A DNA stretch of 64,000 nucleotides from DASXUX01 sp036504595 (GCA_036504595.1 DASXUX010000042.1:422228-486227); one strand, 5' to 3'. Counted from the stretch's first letter, positions 32,788 to 43,063 are shown. Notes: generated from the sequence alone by a model not told the origin. A program made the numbers and translations.

Positions 32788-34239
32788 TTAGTTTTCCTCG
32801 ATCTTGGCTGTTTTCATCAGCGTGTCTTTGAGCTTCTGCTTCGCTTCGTGGATCAGGTTGATGAAGACGCGCGGTTCGGCTTCCTCGTAGGTGACGTCTT
32901 GCTGCTCCAGGCATTTCAACAGATGCCAGCCGCAAGCGCTGCGCACAGGCGGTGAAATTTCGCCGGGCTTCAGCTTGATGGCTGCGTCGCGGATCGCGTT
33001 GTCGTACGGCGTCACCATGACGGTGTCCTTGCCGATGCGGCCGATTTGCCCGCCAACCTCGCGGCTCTTGTTATCCTGCGAGTACTTCTTGACGGCGGCC
33101 TCGAAGTCCTTCTGTGCATCCGAAATGACGGACTCGATCTGCGGCTTGTACGCCGCAAACTGCTCATCGCGCCGCTTGGCGACGAACTGGTTCAGCCCAT
33201 CGTGTCCCGGCGCTTGCCAGGACGACGCGTACGGCCGGCCATCGGGATCAAGCACGGAGATGAAGATGTTCGCGATCAGTTTCTCATTACGCTTGTAGCG
33301 CTCCGGATGATTGGCGAATTCCGCGCGCATTTCCTTGCCGTGAATGGGCATTTTCGCCGCCAGAGTCAGCGCAGCATCGGCCTTGAAGATGCGGTCGGCC
33401 ATGAATTTCTCCACCGTCAGGCCCAAGCCGGCCAAGTGCTGCCCCATTGCGTAGCGGCCCGGCACCCCTTGCTCAAATTCCAGCTTGTGGCACAGATACT
33501 TAAAATGGAACTCCAGCGCGTCGGGAGTCAATTCCAGCTTGCGCTCCTTGAGCGCGCCCATGGCGAGCTTTTCCAGCGTCAACACTTCAAGCTTCGACTT
33601 GAGTTCGGCGAGAGTGAGTTGCGCAAGCCGATCAAGTGAAAACTGGCGCAGTTCGCCCCGCGAGTAGCTTTTCACGCCGATACGCACCGCCTCGCCCGTG
33701 CCCAATTTCTGCGGATCGGTGACGACACCGACTTGCGACATCAGCTTTTCCACGCGGTCGGTGACCAGTTCCTTAAAGCCGCGCTCCCAGGTGTGAGCGT
33801 CCGGCGACAGCTTCCGCTCGCGCTGCAGAATGCGCAGCATCCCCAGGTTCAGCCGCGTCTGGCGGCGCAGTTCGGCCATTCCGCCGGGCAATTCCTTGCT
33901 CAGCGTCTCAAGCTTCAGTTCCGCCGGATTGACTTTGATGCGATCGGCATAGTTCTTCAGCAGAGCGTTCAGTTCGGCATCGATTTCGGCGTCGGAGACT
34001 TCAGCCTTCTGCGCCTTTATCTCGTCGCTCCAAATCGAGTAATCGATGAATGTCTGAAGGCAATCGGCCCATTTCTGCTCCAGCAGCAGGTCGAGCACTT
34101 CGCGTCCCGTGACAGGTTCACCGTTCACTCTTCGGTAAACGCGGCCTTCCTCGATCGTGATCTGCGTGTTGTCATCGGCCGCGGGCAGTGCGGCGCAAAA
34201 CAGGAGCAGATAGCATGCGTAACGGATGAAAGGGTGCAT
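32788..34239 (-). CDS. periplasmic parvulin-type peptidyl-prolyl isomerase (SurA/PpiC-like)
   Basis: The 483-residue product has a signal peptide (YACYLLLFCAALPAADD). The N-terminal part, about residues 40-120, resembles the SurA chaperone helices (LEQKWADCLQTFIDYSIW). Residues about 325-470 are a parvulin domain with the end motif KLKPGEISPPVRSACGWHLLKCLEQ. It would help fold outer-membrane or secreted proteins. The long central part is helical without a known domain. Confidence 0.8.
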   Translation of the reverse strand: MHPFIRYACYLLLFCAALPAADDNTQITIEEGRVYRRVNGEPVTGREVLDLLLEQKWADCLQTFIDYSIWSDEIKAQKAEVSDAEIDAELNALLKNYADRIKVNPAELKLETLSKELPGGMAELRRQTRLNLGMLRILQRERKLSPDAHTWERGFKELVTDRVEKLMSQVGVVTDPQKLGTGEAVRIGVKSYSRGELRQFSLDRLAQLTLAELKSKLEVLTLEKLAMGALKERKLELTPDALEFHFKYLCHKLEFEQGVPGRYAMGQHLAGLGLTVEKFMADRIFKADAALTLAAKMPIHGKEMRAEFANHPERYKRNEKLIANIFISVLDPDGRPYASSWQAPGHDGLNQFVAKRRDEQFAAYKPQIESVISDAQKDFEAAVKKYSQDNKSREVGGQIGRIGKDTVMVTPYDNAIRDAAIKLKPGEISPPVRSACGWHLLKCLEQQDVTYEEAEPRVFINLIHEAKQKLKDTLMKTAKIEEN

Positions 34240-34292
34240 GGCATTCTTGTAGCGTCTAGACAGGAAAAAGTAAAAGTCCAGAAGTCGAGTAG

Positions 34293-34343
34293 CGCAATCC
34301 TCCGGGATTGCGTGCCGTGCGTATCACGGCCTTCCAGGCCGTG
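34293..34343. repeat. two short perfect palindromes
   Basis: CGCAATCC-TCCG-GGATTGCG at 34293-34312 and CACGGCC-TTCCA-GGCCGTG at 34325-34343 sit side by side in the divergent gap between the parvulin and glycosyltransferase genes. They have the look of dispersed palindromic repeats. Confidence 0.6.
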
Positions 34344-34475
34344 GCTCCGGGGGAAGCCTTTCGGCAGATTTCGGAGTCGTAATGTGGGTTGGTCGGGTGC
34401 CAGTTTCTGCTTGCACTTACCTCGCATATTGCGACGATGAGACGTTCTTTCACGGTGGTCTGGGAGTAGCACCGA

Positions 34476-35813
34476 ATGACGTTGGGGGTTGAACGGCTTC
34501 TTGAACGCCGGACGGACGGCAAGATTCTTAGCGAGACGGCCGACGTCGCGCCGCTGAGAGTCTCTGTCTTGGTAAATCTGTTCAAGAACCAGAGTTCGGG
34601 AGGCCACGTCAAGGCTTGGGAGCGCTTCGCTCAAGCCGCTACCCACCAGCCGAGAGTAGACTTGACCGTTCATTATCTCGGTGAGGAAGAGAAGATTCTG
34701 CCAATTTCGGATAACGTACGTTTTCGTTTGCATCGGCCGCGGTTGAGCACCTTGCGGTTTCCCTTTATGTCGGCGATTCCGGACCATACGGATCTGGCTT
34801 CTTACAACCCAAGCCTTGCGAAAGCGCTTGTGGGCAGAGACGTCATTCACACGACCGACGCCTTTTTTGCCTTTGCGGGAACGGCGGAAAAAGTCGCGCG
34901 CCGCGAACGTATCCCCCTCGTAAATTCCGTCCACACGGACACGCCCAGTTACACGCGCGTGTACACGGCGCAGATTGTCGAGCGCATGTTCGGCAAAGGG
35001 CTGATCTCCCGCGCGCTGCTCAACGGCTTGAGAATGCATCTGCGCGCCGAGCAGCGCATGCTGCGCCGGCTGGACCACCACCAGCGCGCCAGTTCGTTCG
35101 TGTGGGTTTCCAAGCCGGAGGACTACGAGGCGCTGTGCAAGACGCGGGAGCCGTCGCACGTGGGTTTTTTGCGGCGCGGCGTGGACAAAAGCCACTTCAA
35201 TCCAGCGAAACGCGATCGCGCGTGGCTGGAGCAGCGGTTCTCGTTGCGCTCAGACCAGGTGATCGCGCTTTTTGTGGGGCGGCTGAGTCAAGGCAAGAAC
35301 GTGATGATCGTGGCCGAGGCGATCGCCAAGCTCGCGGCCGAAGGCCAGCCCATTCATCTGCTTTGCGCCGGGCAAGGACCGTTGCAGCAGGCGATCTGCG
35401 AGAAGGTCGGCAAGAACGGCTGCTGCGCGGGGATCATCAATGGCGACGAACTGGCGCGTCTGTACGCCAGCGTCGATCTGCTGGCGATGCCTTCAGAAAT
35501 CGAGATTTTCTCCAACGTGGTCCAGGAAGCGGTCGCTTCAGGGCTGCCGACTGTGCTGGCTCGCCGCGGCGGAATGGGCCGGCTGATCGCTCCGGAAGAA
35601 ACCGGAATTATCGTCGAAGAGCGCACGCCGGAGGGGTGGGCGAAGGCGATGCGCACGCTGTGCCACGATCCTCAGCGGCGCGCGAACATGGGTCGAGCAG
35701 CACGGGCTTATGCCGAAACCAAGCTGCCATCCTGGGAAGACGTGTTGAACCAGGATCTCATGCCGTTCTGGCTGGCCGCCGCGGCACAGAAGAAGACGGC
35801 TGCGGCTGTCTGA
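34476..35813 (+). CDS. glycosyltransferase family 4 (GT-B)
   Basis: The 445-residue enzyme has the GT-B plan: N-terminal Rossmann domain starting LRVSVLVNLFKNQSSGGHVKAW, linker, and a C-terminal nucleotide-sugar domain with ALFVGRLSQGKNV and EIEIFSNVVQEAVASGLP, the latter being the E-x7-E region of GT4. It probably transfers a sugar to a lipid or polysaccharide precursor at the inner membrane. It overlaps the PIG-L deacetylase gene in TGATG, so the two are translationally coupled and likely act in sequence. Confidence 0.85.
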   Translation: MTLGVERLLERRTDGKILSETADVAPLRVSVLVNLFKNQSSGGHVKAWERFAQAATHQPRVDLTVHYLGEEEKILPISDNVRFRLHRPRLSTLRFPFMSAIPDHTDLASYNPSLAKALVGRDVIHTTDAFFAFAGTAEKVARRERIPLVNSVHTDTPSYTRVYTAQIVERMFGKGLISRALLNGLRMHLRAEQRMLRRLDHHQRASSFVWVSKPEDYEALCKTREPSHVGFLRRGVDKSHFNPAKRDRAWLEQRFSLRSDQVIALFVGRLSQGKNVMIVAEAIAKLAAEGQPIHLLCAGQGPLQQAICEKVGKNGCCAGIINGDELARLYASVDLLAMPSEIEIFSNVVQEAVASGLPTVLARRGGMGRLIAPEETGIIVEERTPEGWAKAMRTLCHDPQRRANMGRAARAYAETKLPSWEDVLNQDLMPFWLAAAAQKKTAAAV

Positions 35814-36673
35814 TGGGTGACGCCGTGGCCGCCGACACAGCATCCAGTTCCCAAACAAACGCCGCACCCTGGCACAACAGCAAACGCATTCTGATTCTGA
35901 TTCCACATCCTGACGATGAGACAGCCGGATGCTGCGCCGCGATTGGGCGCGCACGGGCAGCCGGAGTGGCCGTTTACGGCCTGGTGCTGACGACGGGAAT
36001 CCCGGCCCCTGAATTGTTCTGGTTTCTCTCCAAGCGCGGACACGCCGCGCGCGTGGAACGGCGGCGGAAGGAATGCCAGGCCAGCACGGCGGCGCTGGGC
36101 TTCACGCAGCTTGAGTTCCGAGAGTTGCCCACCCGCCGTGTGCGCACGACGCTTGAGGAAACTTGCGAGGTTGTCCTGCAGAAGCTCGCGCTATGGCAGA
36201 TCGACACGCTGTGGGTTCCGGCTTACGAAGGCGGGCACGCGGATCACGACAGCACAAATGCACTGGCGGCAGCCATCAGAGAGTGCCGCCCGGATCTCAA
36301 GATTTTCGAGTTCGCCGAGTACAACAACGCCAGCGGCAAGACGAACTCACAGACCTTTCCAGCGCCGAACGGAACGGAATTCATCCTGTCGTTGAGCCCC
36401 GAAGAGGTGGAGTTCAAGCGCGATCGGCTGGCCGCGTTTTCCTCGGCAAAGATCGATCTGAGCTATGTGGACGTGCGGCAGGAATGTTTCCGGCCGCTGG
36501 CGCGGTATGACTACAGCCGGCCGCCGCATGAAGGGACATTATTCTACGAACGTTTCCATTGGGTGTTCTTTCGGCATCCGGCGATCGACTTCACGCGCAG
36601 CAGCGAAGTATCCGCGGACCTGACGCGCTTTCTAACGCGGCATTCGGCGCACGCGCCGTCCAAGTGTTCATAG
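35813..36673 (+). CDS. PIG-L family deacetylase
   Basis: The ATG at 35813 overlaps the stop of the glycosyltransferase gene and gives 286 residues. The zinc-site motif HPDDETAGCC (residues about 31-40) and the second motif GHADHDSTN (about 140-148) define the LmbE/PIG-L family, which removes N-acetyl groups from GlcNAc-containing small molecules or glycolipids. Coupling with a GT4 enzyme is the arrangement seen when a GlcNAc conjugate is made and then deacetylated (as in bacillithiol, mycothiol or glycolipid pathways). The exact product is not known. Confidence 0.88.
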   Translation: MGDAVAADTASSSQTNAAPWHNSKRILILIPHPDDETAGCCAAIGRARAAGVAVYGLVLTTGIPAPELFWFLSKRGHAARVERRRKECQASTAALGFTQLEFRELPTRRVRTTLEETCEVVLQKLALWQIDTLWVPAYEGGHADHDSTNALAAAIRECRPDLKIFEFAEYNNASGKTNSQTFPAPNGTEFILSLSPEEVEFKRDRLAAFSSAKIDLSYVDVRQECFRPLARYDYSRPPHEGTLFYERFHWVFFRHPAIDFTRSSEVSADLTRFLTRHSAHAPSKCS

Positions 36674-37357
36674 CGATCCATCAAGGCCCGGTTTTTGAGC
36701 CGCCAGCGCCGCACGAACGCGCCGCCGAGCCCCCGGCCAGCGGCCGTTTTGCAGATCCAGGCCCAACTGCGCCAGCGCCTGCCGCGTGGTATCGGCATCC
36801 TTATGGCGAATGGTGGGAATGCCCACTGTTTCGGCGGCCTGAACCAGGAGCGGGCGATCGTCGATATAAACCGAGTGCTCCGGCCGCGCCTGCGAAACGT
36901 CCATCGCCAGGCGGTAGATTGCCGGGTCCGGCTTGCGCAGGTGGACAAAAGAGGAGAACGCAAAAAAGTCGATGTAGCCGCAAAGATCGAAGCGCGTGAC
37001 GCGGTCGATGGCCAGCTCGCGGCCTTCGTTGCTGATGGCGACCACCGTGAGGCCATAGCGGGACTTCAGTCGCTTGATCAAGTCGATCGTCTCGCTGTAA
37101 GCTCTGGCCGCAGAAAGAATGTACTCAAGGATTTGTTCGTGCGTGAACGAACGCGGTTTGTGGAAGACGACGAAATCCAGGAACTCGCGCGCGCCGATTC
37201 GGCCAAGCTCGTACACCACAAGTGAGTCGCGAATACGATCTTCGATCTCCGCGACGTCAAAGCCGAAGTGCTCCGCCGTTTGTTTCCGCAACGCCGTGTC
37301 CCAGCCATTGGTCAGAAGCACGCCGCCGACATCGACGAACAAATGAGTGATTTGCAT
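36668..37357 (-). CDS. HAD-superfamily hydrolase
   Basis: The 229-residue protein has the HAD motifs in order: FVDVGGVLLTNGWD (motif I, though the second aspartate of DxD is replaced by Gly), VVAISNEGREL (motif II), and RKPDPAIYRLA/VYIDDRPLLVQAA (motifs III-IV). Motif I lacking the general-acid Asp (DVG in place of DxD) resembles the epoxide-hydrolase-type and related HADs. A phosphatase role is plausible but uncertain. Its 3' end overlaps the PIG-L gene by 6 bp in convergent orientation. Confidence 0.8.
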   Translation of the reverse strand: MQITHLFVDVGGVLLTNGWDTALRKQTAEHFGFDVAEIEDRIRDSLVVYELGRIGAREFLDFVVFHKPRSFTHEQILEYILSAARAYSETIDLIKRLKSRYGLTVVAISNEGRELAIDRVTRFDLCGYIDFFAFSSFVHLRKPDPAIYRLAMDVSQARPEHSVYIDDRPLLVQAAETVGIPTIRHKDADTTRQALAQLGLDLQNGRWPGARRRVRAALAAQKPGLDGSL

Positions 37358-37378
37358 AGGCCTGGCGGCGGACCGCTC

Positions 37379-38518
37379 TCAGCCAACGCGAACAGTCCGC
37401 TCCTTCTCCTCTATGGTCTTCAACACCGCGTCGTACGAATCGCTGAACTTGCGAAGGCCTTCGCCCTCCAACTCATCCGCAATTTCCCCTGCGTCGAGAT
37501 GCAACTCCCGCAAACCGGAAAGCACGGACCATGCGTGTGGCAAGTCTTCGTAGATACGGATTCGCGGATCCCCGTGGTCGCGGAACGCATCGAAGGTCTC
37601 TTGCGGCATCGTATCGACGGTGTTCGGCGCGATGAGCGCTTCCACGTAATACAAATCGGGGTACGCCGGATCTTTGCTGGAGGTCGAGGCCCATAGCGGA
37701 CGCTGCACGGCCGCGCCTTTGCCTTTTAACTCCGCGAAGCGCGCGGTGGTGAACGCCTCGTCAAAGGCGTGATACGCGAGCTTTGCATTGGCGATGCCGA
37801 GTTTCCCGCGCAATTTCTGAGCGGAAGCGCGTTCAAAGCTGGTGCACCAAGGATCGGTGGCGATGAAGTCCAGTTTCTTGTCCGTGTTCGTGTCCACCCG
37901 GCTGACGAAGAAACTCGCAACCGAACGCACGCGGTCGACCGACAGGCCCTGGCCCACTCGGTCCTCAAGCGCCGAGAGGTACGCTTCGATGACTTTGCGG
38001 TAGCGAGGGACGGAGAAGAGCAACGTGATGTTGATGTTGATGCCTTCGGCCAGGCACTGGCGGATCGCCGGCAGGCACTCGCTCGTGCCGGGGATCTTGA
38101 CCATCACGTTCGGGCGGCCGCAGGCCCTCCACAACCGCCGTGCTTCTTCGATCGAGCGTTGCGCGTCCCGGGCCAGGTGCGGATCTTCCTCGATGGAGAC
38201 GAAGCCATCGTTCCCGCCCGTCTGGTCGTATACGGAGCGGAAGACATCCGCGGCGTGACAGACATCTTCGATCGCCAATTCGTCGAAGGTCTCAGCCGCT
38301 GACCTCCCTTGATCGCCAGCCTGCCGGATAAAGTCGTCGTACAACTCGGAATTGGCGACGGCTTTTTGGAAGATCGTCGGATTGGAGGTCATTCCACGCA
38401 GGCTATCTTCGTCAATCAGCCGCTGGAGCTCAGGTCCGGTATATAAATCGCGCCGGATGTAGTCATACCAGACGCTTTGCCCCAGCAGCGTCAACTCTTT
38501 CAGTCGGTCGCGTGTCAT
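37379..38518 (-). CDS. tal: transaldolase
   Basis: The 379-residue TIM-barrel enzyme of the pentose phosphate pathway transfers dihydroxyacetone units between sugar phosphates. Signatures are RGMTSNPTIF near the start, NVMVKIPGT with the Schiff-base lysine, and INITLLFSVPRY. The length fits the class whose members often occur fused to or beside glucose-6-phosphate isomerase. Cotranscription with the HAD gene 21 bp downstream is likely. Confidence 0.93.
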   Translation of the reverse strand: MTRDRLKELTLLGQSVWYDYIRRDLYTGPELQRLIDEDSLRGMTSNPTIFQKAVANSELYDDFIRQAGDQGRSAAETFDELAIEDVCHAADVFRSVYDQTGGNDGFVSIEEDPHLARDAQRSIEEARRLWRACGRPNVMVKIPGTSECLPAIRQCLAEGININITLLFSVPRYRKVIEAYLSALEDRVGQGLSVDRVRSVASFFVSRVDTNTDKKLDFIATDPWCTSFERASAQKLRGKLGIANAKLAYHAFDEAFTTARFAELKGKGAAVQRPLWASTSSKDPAYPDLYYVEALIAPNTVDTMPQETFDAFRDHGDPRIRIYEDLPHAWSVLSGLRELHLDAGEIADELEGEGLRKFSDSYDAVLKTIEEKERTVRVG

Positions 38519-38625
38519 GGTTCATCGCCCCAATATAGCCCATGCGCAGCAGAGCACGTCTTACGCTCTACAATTCGTGCGCCAAAGTAAGCGCGCAACA
38601 ACGAGCAACGTACTACGTACTTAGC

Positions 38626-38820
38626 TTAGGCTGTTGAGCGATGCGCCGGCACCTGGCTTTGTTGCACGAAACCTTGCGGATTCTGTTCGAATTTCTTTTT
38701 GCAGGTCTTAGAGCAAAACGCATAGGTCTTGCCACCGAATGTCGTCGTCAGTTTCTTGTCCCCAGCGTGCTGCTCACTGACCATCATTCCACAAACCGCA
38801 TCCCGGACCATCATGTTCAA
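38626..38820 (-). CDS. YHS-domain metal-binding protein
   Basis: The 64-residue protein is essentially one YHS domain: DAVCGMMVSEQHAGDKK, then TTTFGGKTYAFCSKTCKKKFEQNP. The cysteines (CGM, FCSKTC) are those that bind transition metals in this family, which is found alone or in copper/silver ATPases. The role here could be metal buffering. It stands alone upstream of transaldolase. Confidence 0.8.
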   Translation of the reverse strand: MNMMVRDAVCGMMVSEQHAGDKKLTTTFGGKTYAFCSKTCKKKFEQNPQGFVQQSQVPAHRSTA

Positions 38821-38933
38821 AATCTCCTCAAAAAAGAGTCTTCGCCTTCAGGCCAGATGTTGCGCAACTCCTGAACCGACCGAGAAGAATGTTCGTGGTC
38901 TATTCGCACTCGATGGTTTTTTTGACCCACAGA

Positions 38934-40886
38934 TCACGAACTTTGTGTTACCGCCATGCGCCGGCTGGAGAAGCCGTTGTCCCTCTCCCGGCGGGAGGAA
39001 TCGCGCACCCGTGCGTGGCCATCGGCGCGGCGCAAGTTTTCCTGCACCCGGCCGTATTGTTCGCGCAGCATTTGGCAGTACCGGCCCGCGGCGCGAAGCA
39101 GGTCGGCGTGCGAGCCCATCTCAACAATGCGCCCGGCGTCCAGCACGATGATCAGATCGGCGGAGGTGATGGTGGAAAGCCGATGCGCCACGACAAACGT
39201 CGTGCGCCCTTGCATGATCCGCTCGATGGCGGCCTGCACTTGGGCTTCCGTGTGGCTGTCGAGGGCGCTGGTCGCCTCGTCCAGCATCAAAATGCGCGGG
39301 TCGGCCAGAATCGCGCGAGCCAAAGCGATACGCTGTTTCTGCCCGCCGGAGAGCGACACGCCCCGCTCGGCGCACGGGGTATCCAAGCCTTGATCAAGTT
39401 GTGCGATGAACTCCCAGGCGCCACCCAGCTTGGCCGCGTGGACGATCTCGGCCTCGCTGGCCTCCCACCGCGCGTAGCGGATGTTATCGCGAATCGTCCC
39501 GCGGAAGAGGAAGGTGTCCTGAAGCACGATAGCGAAGTTGCTGAGATAGGAACGCAAGCGGTATTGGCGAATGTCGATGCCATCGACCTTGATTGCCCCG
39601 GAATCCACATCGTACAAGCGCGCGAGCAGATTCAGCAGCGTGCTTTTTCCCGAACCGGACGCCCCGATGACCGCCACGCACTGACCGGGATGCACACGGA
39701 AGGAGATGTTCTCCAGCGTGTGTGTGCGACGGGTGGTTTTGCTTCCGGCAGAACGCTCGGAGCTGTCGCCGCCGGCGTGGAGGTCCGGGCCATTCTTATA
39801 GGTGAAGCTGACGTCTTGGAATTCGATCTCCCCGCGCAGCGGCGCGGCGCTGAGCGCGCTGGCGTCGTCGGCAATCTCGGGCTGGGTGCGGAAGACTTCT
39901 TCGATTTTTTCCACGGAGACCAGCGCTGGTTGAAGCGCGGCATTGAAGCCGATTAAGTCGGCGACGGGGCCCTGCAATTGCCCGAGCAGTCCGTAGAAGG
40001 TCACGAGTTGGCCGACAGTCAGGGTACCAGCCAGAACCTGGTATCCACCGTACCAGAGCAGCACGATCAGGCTCAGCCAAGCGCTGCCTTCCCAGATAAC
40101 GGTGACTAAGTGCTGGCTGCGGCTGACGGCAAGAGAGCGGCGCAGCATATCATGCGTGCGGCTGACGAAGCGGCTGTTGGCGCGGCGCTGGCCGCAATAT
40201 GTCTTGACGACGCGCACGCCCGAAAAGGTTTCATTGGCATCGGCATAAAGCTGGGCGCCAGCGTCGTTCAATTCGGAATAGGCGGGTTTGACTCCATCGG
40301 TATAGCGCCAAAAGATGGCGAGAAAGATCGGCAGTATGGCGCAGCTCACCAGCGCAAGCTTCCAGTCCAGCACCAACAGCGTGCTTAGCACGAAGATGAA
40401 GCGGGCGGCGCTGGCCAGGCTGTTGATCCCACTGAATAAAAGGTTTTTGACACACTCCGTGTCGCCCATAACTCGCGACACGACGCGGCCTACCTGATAC
40501 TCGTCCAGAAACCGAAGAGACATACGCAAGAAATGCGCGTGCAACTTGGCGCGTACATTTCGGACAATCAACGATCCAGTCAGCGCCGACAACTCGCGTT
40601 CAAGAAATATAAGAATGCACTTCAACGCTAAAAAAGCGCACAGCGCAATCACAATCGCGTTGAGCCCACTCTGATCGCCGCCAGGAATGACTTGGTCCAG
40701 CACGCGGCCAATGGCAATGGGGATGACGATCGTGGTGGCCTGGTTCAAAACGAAAAGCAGTCCCAGTACGGAAAGCCGCCAGCGTTGCGGTCGCACAAAA
40801 CGCCAAAAGGGCAGCAGGAGGCGGAGCCTGGATCCATTAACCACGGAATTGTTCGGGAGCAGTCGAAGAAGCTTCATTGCCCGCAA
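38934..40886 (-). CDS. ABC exporter half-transporter (MsbA-like)
   Basis: The 650-residue protein fuses a six-helix membrane domain (about residues 25-330) to an ATPase (about 360-600) with Walker A GASGSGKSTLLNLLARLYD, signature LSGGQKQRIALARA and Walker B ILMLDEATSALD. The last 40 residues are a basic, arginine-rich tail. Such half-transporters export lipids, lipid-linked sugars or peptides as dimers. It diverges from a second half-transporter at 41131, with 244 bp between, so the two may form a heterodimer under shared control. Confidence 0.9.
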   Translation of the reverse strand: MRAMKLLRLLPNNSVVNGSRLRLLLPFWRFVRPQRWRLSVLGLLFVLNQATTIVIPIAIGRVLDQVIPGGDQSGLNAIVIALCAFLALKCILIFLERELSALTGSLIVRNVRAKLHAHFLRMSLRFLDEYQVGRVVSRVMGDTECVKNLLFSGINSLASAARFIFVLSTLLVLDWKLALVSCAILPIFLAIFWRYTDGVKPAYSELNDAGAQLYADANETFSGVRVVKTYCGQRRANSRFVSRTHDMLRRSLAVSRSQHLVTVIWEGSAWLSLIVLLWYGGYQVLAGTLTVGQLVTFYGLLGQLQGPVADLIGFNAALQPALVSVEKIEEVFRTQPEIADDASALSAAPLRGEIEFQDVSFTYKNGPDLHAGGDSSERSAGSKTTRRTHTLENISFRVHPGQCVAVIGASGSGKSTLLNLLARLYDVDSGAIKVDGIDIRQYRLRSYLSNFAIVLQDTFLFRGTIRDNIRYARWEASEAEIVHAAKLGGAWEFIAQLDQGLDTPCAERGVSLSGGQKQRIALARAILADPRILMLDEATSALDSHTEAQVQAAIERIMQGRTTFVVAHRLSTITSADLIIVLDAGRIVEMGSHADLLRAAGRYCQMLREQYGRVQENLRRADGHARVRDSSRRERDNGFSSRRMAVTQSS

Positions 40887-41130
40887 AAGGTCATCCGATC
40901 AATATGAAAGGAACATGGGCGCAACGATAGATCTGGTGGCGCCCTACAAAGTGACGTTGTGGTGCAAATAAAAGACCCCCTTTCCGAGATAATACTGCTG
41001 GGTATGTAAGTAGAGGTAGAGTCTATAGTAACAGGAGTATTGTCCTTTTTTTCAAGAGATCGGTCAGCACTCCAGAGCGCCACCGTTTCAAACGCGTGGT
41101 TTCGGCCTCAATTGCAGGAGAGCCGCATAC

Positions 41131-42933
41131 ATGAAACTGTACCTGCGCGCCGTCGCGTTCTTCCTGCACGATTGGAAACGTCTGGCCGGCATCCTCGCAC
41201 TGATCGGGGCGATCATCGGTTTGAGCACCGCGCTGGCTTGGCCGATGGCGCTGCTGCTCGACGTCGTTCTCAGTCCAGCTCCTAAAACCGGCACTGTGCA
41301 CCGCTTCTTTATCTCGCTTGCGCCGGCCAGTGCGCTGGGTCGCATCGCGATGCTCGCCGTCAGCTACATCGGCATCAAGTTCGCGCTCGATTTGCTCTCC
41401 TGCCTGCGCACCATGCTGAACAACAGCATCAAATATCGCGGAACGGTGCGCGTCCGACGAGCCCTGTACCGGCAGTTCCAGGACTTGGGTGCCGCCTATC
41501 ACAACAGCCAACCCCAAGGCGACGTGATCTTCCGCTTAAGTAACGACACGTTCGGCCCGTTTGGAATCTTCGACACCATCCTGACCGCCTTGCAGAACGC
41601 CGCGACCTTTGTGGCGATCACCGCGGTGATGTTGACCCGCAGCGTGCATTTGACTCTCTTCGCGCTTTCCCTGTTGCCCCTGATGCTGCTGGCGAACTGG
41701 TTCTTCGGGCCGCGGATCAAACACCGGGCGGACCGTTCGCGCGAGATCGACGCCGACCTGATGACGACAGTCCAGCGCAGCATGTCTACGCTGAATCTGA
41801 CGCACGCGTACAACCGGCAAGCTCATGAAGAAGCCCGCTTCGAAAACTCGCTGAACCGCAGCGTAATAGCCGCGATGAGCTTGCACTGGCAGGAGAATCT
41901 TTATCCCCTGGCGATTCAACTCGTCTACGGCCTCGGACACGCCGTGCTGCTGGGACTCGGCGGTTACATGATCTATCGCGACCAGATTGCCGCTCAGGTC
42001 CAGGGCGGCGTGACCTACGGCGACCTGATTCTGTTCATGGGCTATTTTTCGCAGATGGTCAACCCGCTGGCGGAAGTCACCGGTTTCAGCGCGCGGGTGA
42101 AGACGTCGATTGCCGCCAGCGAGCGCGTGTTCAGTGTGCTCGACCGCAAGGTGGACATCGCGGATGCTCCCGGAGCTACTTCGTTGAGCGTGCGGCCCAG
42201 AGGTCTGCGCTTCCGAAAAGTTTCGTTCGGCTATGATCCACGCAAGCTGATCCTCTCGAACGTTTCGGCGCTCGTCGGCCCGGGTGAAATGGTCGCGTTT
42301 ATCGGCGCCAGCGGCGCAGGCAAAAGCACGTTGCTGAACTTGATCCCGCGGTTCTACGATCCGACGGCCGGCCAGGTCACATTGGATGGCCGCGACCTCC
42401 GCGGCATCCAGCTTTCCTCGCTGCGCCGGCATATCGTGCTGGTCTCGCAGGACAACGGTCTGCTCGCCGGAACGATTCTCGAAAACATCTGCTACGGGAA
42501 CCTGCTGGCCAGCGAAAAGCAGGCGCAGCGCGCCGCTGAAATGTCCGGCGCCGCGGAGTTCATCGAACAGTTGCCGGACAAGTACCAGACCGTAATTGCG
42601 GAATGCGGCAAGAACCTCTCCGGCGGCCAGCGGCAACGGCTGGCGATCGCGCGCGCGCTGCTCACAGCCGCGCCGATCCTGATTTTCGATGAACCGACCA
42701 GCGCTCTGGACGGCGCAACCGAGCAGCACATTTCGCAGACGCTCGCGAACTTGAAGCGCAAACGCACGATTATCCTGGTCACGCACCGTCTGGCCAGCAT
42801 CTACGAATGCGACCGGATCTACGTGCTGCACGAAGGCCGGATCATCGAGCAGGGAACATATATGCAGATCATGGCACGCAAAGGCTTCGCGCTGGTGCAG
42901 CCATCGCTGGCGAAGTCCTCCGTTGTGGCATAG
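41131..42933 (+). CDS. ABC exporter half-transporter (MsbA-like), divergent partner
   Basis: The 600-residue protein has an N-terminal membrane domain (about 15-320) and an ATPase with Walker A GASGAGKSTLLNLIPRFYD, signature LSGGQRQRLAIARALL and Walker B ILIFDEPTSALDG. ATG is preceded by GGAG. The linker between Walker A and signature includes VSQDNGLLAGTILENI. It is transcribed away from the other half-transporter. Both ATP sites look intact, so each could also be a homodimer. Confidence 0.9.
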   Translation: MKLYLRAVAFFLHDWKRLAGILALIGAIIGLSTALAWPMALLLDVVLSPAPKTGTVHRFFISLAPASALGRIAMLAVSYIGIKFALDLLSCLRTMLNNSIKYRGTVRVRRALYRQFQDLGAAYHNSQPQGDVIFRLSNDTFGPFGIFDTILTALQNAATFVAITAVMLTRSVHLTLFALSLLPLMLLANWFFGPRIKHRADRSREIDADLMTTVQRSMSTLNLTHAYNRQAHEEARFENSLNRSVIAAMSLHWQENLYPLAIQLVYGLGHAVLLGLGGYMIYRDQIAAQVQGGVTYGDLILFMGYFSQMVNPLAEVTGFSARVKTSIAASERVFSVLDRKVDIADAPGATSLSVRPRGLRFRKVSFGYDPRKLILSNVSALVGPGEMVAFIGASGAGKSTLLNLIPRFYDPTAGQVTLDGRDLRGIQLSSLRRHIVLVSQDNGLLAGTILENICYGNLLASEKQAQRAAEMSGAAEFIEQLPDKYQTVIAECGKNLSGGQRQRLAIARALLTAAPILIFDEPTSALDGATEQHISQTLANLKRKRTIILVTHRLASIYECDRIYVLHEGRIIEQGTYMQIMARKGFALVQPSLAKSSVVA

Positions 42934-43063
42934 CCCATTCCTTATCCACCGTCGTGCGGGCGTCTCGGCCGCTTCCCCCGTTCGTGCCGTTGCTCCTGCC
43001 TCCTGCCGTTCCCGCCGTCCCCCACTTGCTCTTCAGCCACATCAGGCATAACGTAAACTCGTT

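Noticed and set aside
35102..35812. Long N-terminal extension of the PIG-L deacetylase reading through the glycosyltransferase gene
   Set aside because: This part is arginine-rich shadow coding; a TGATG-coupled ATG at 35813 precedes the family sequence directly.
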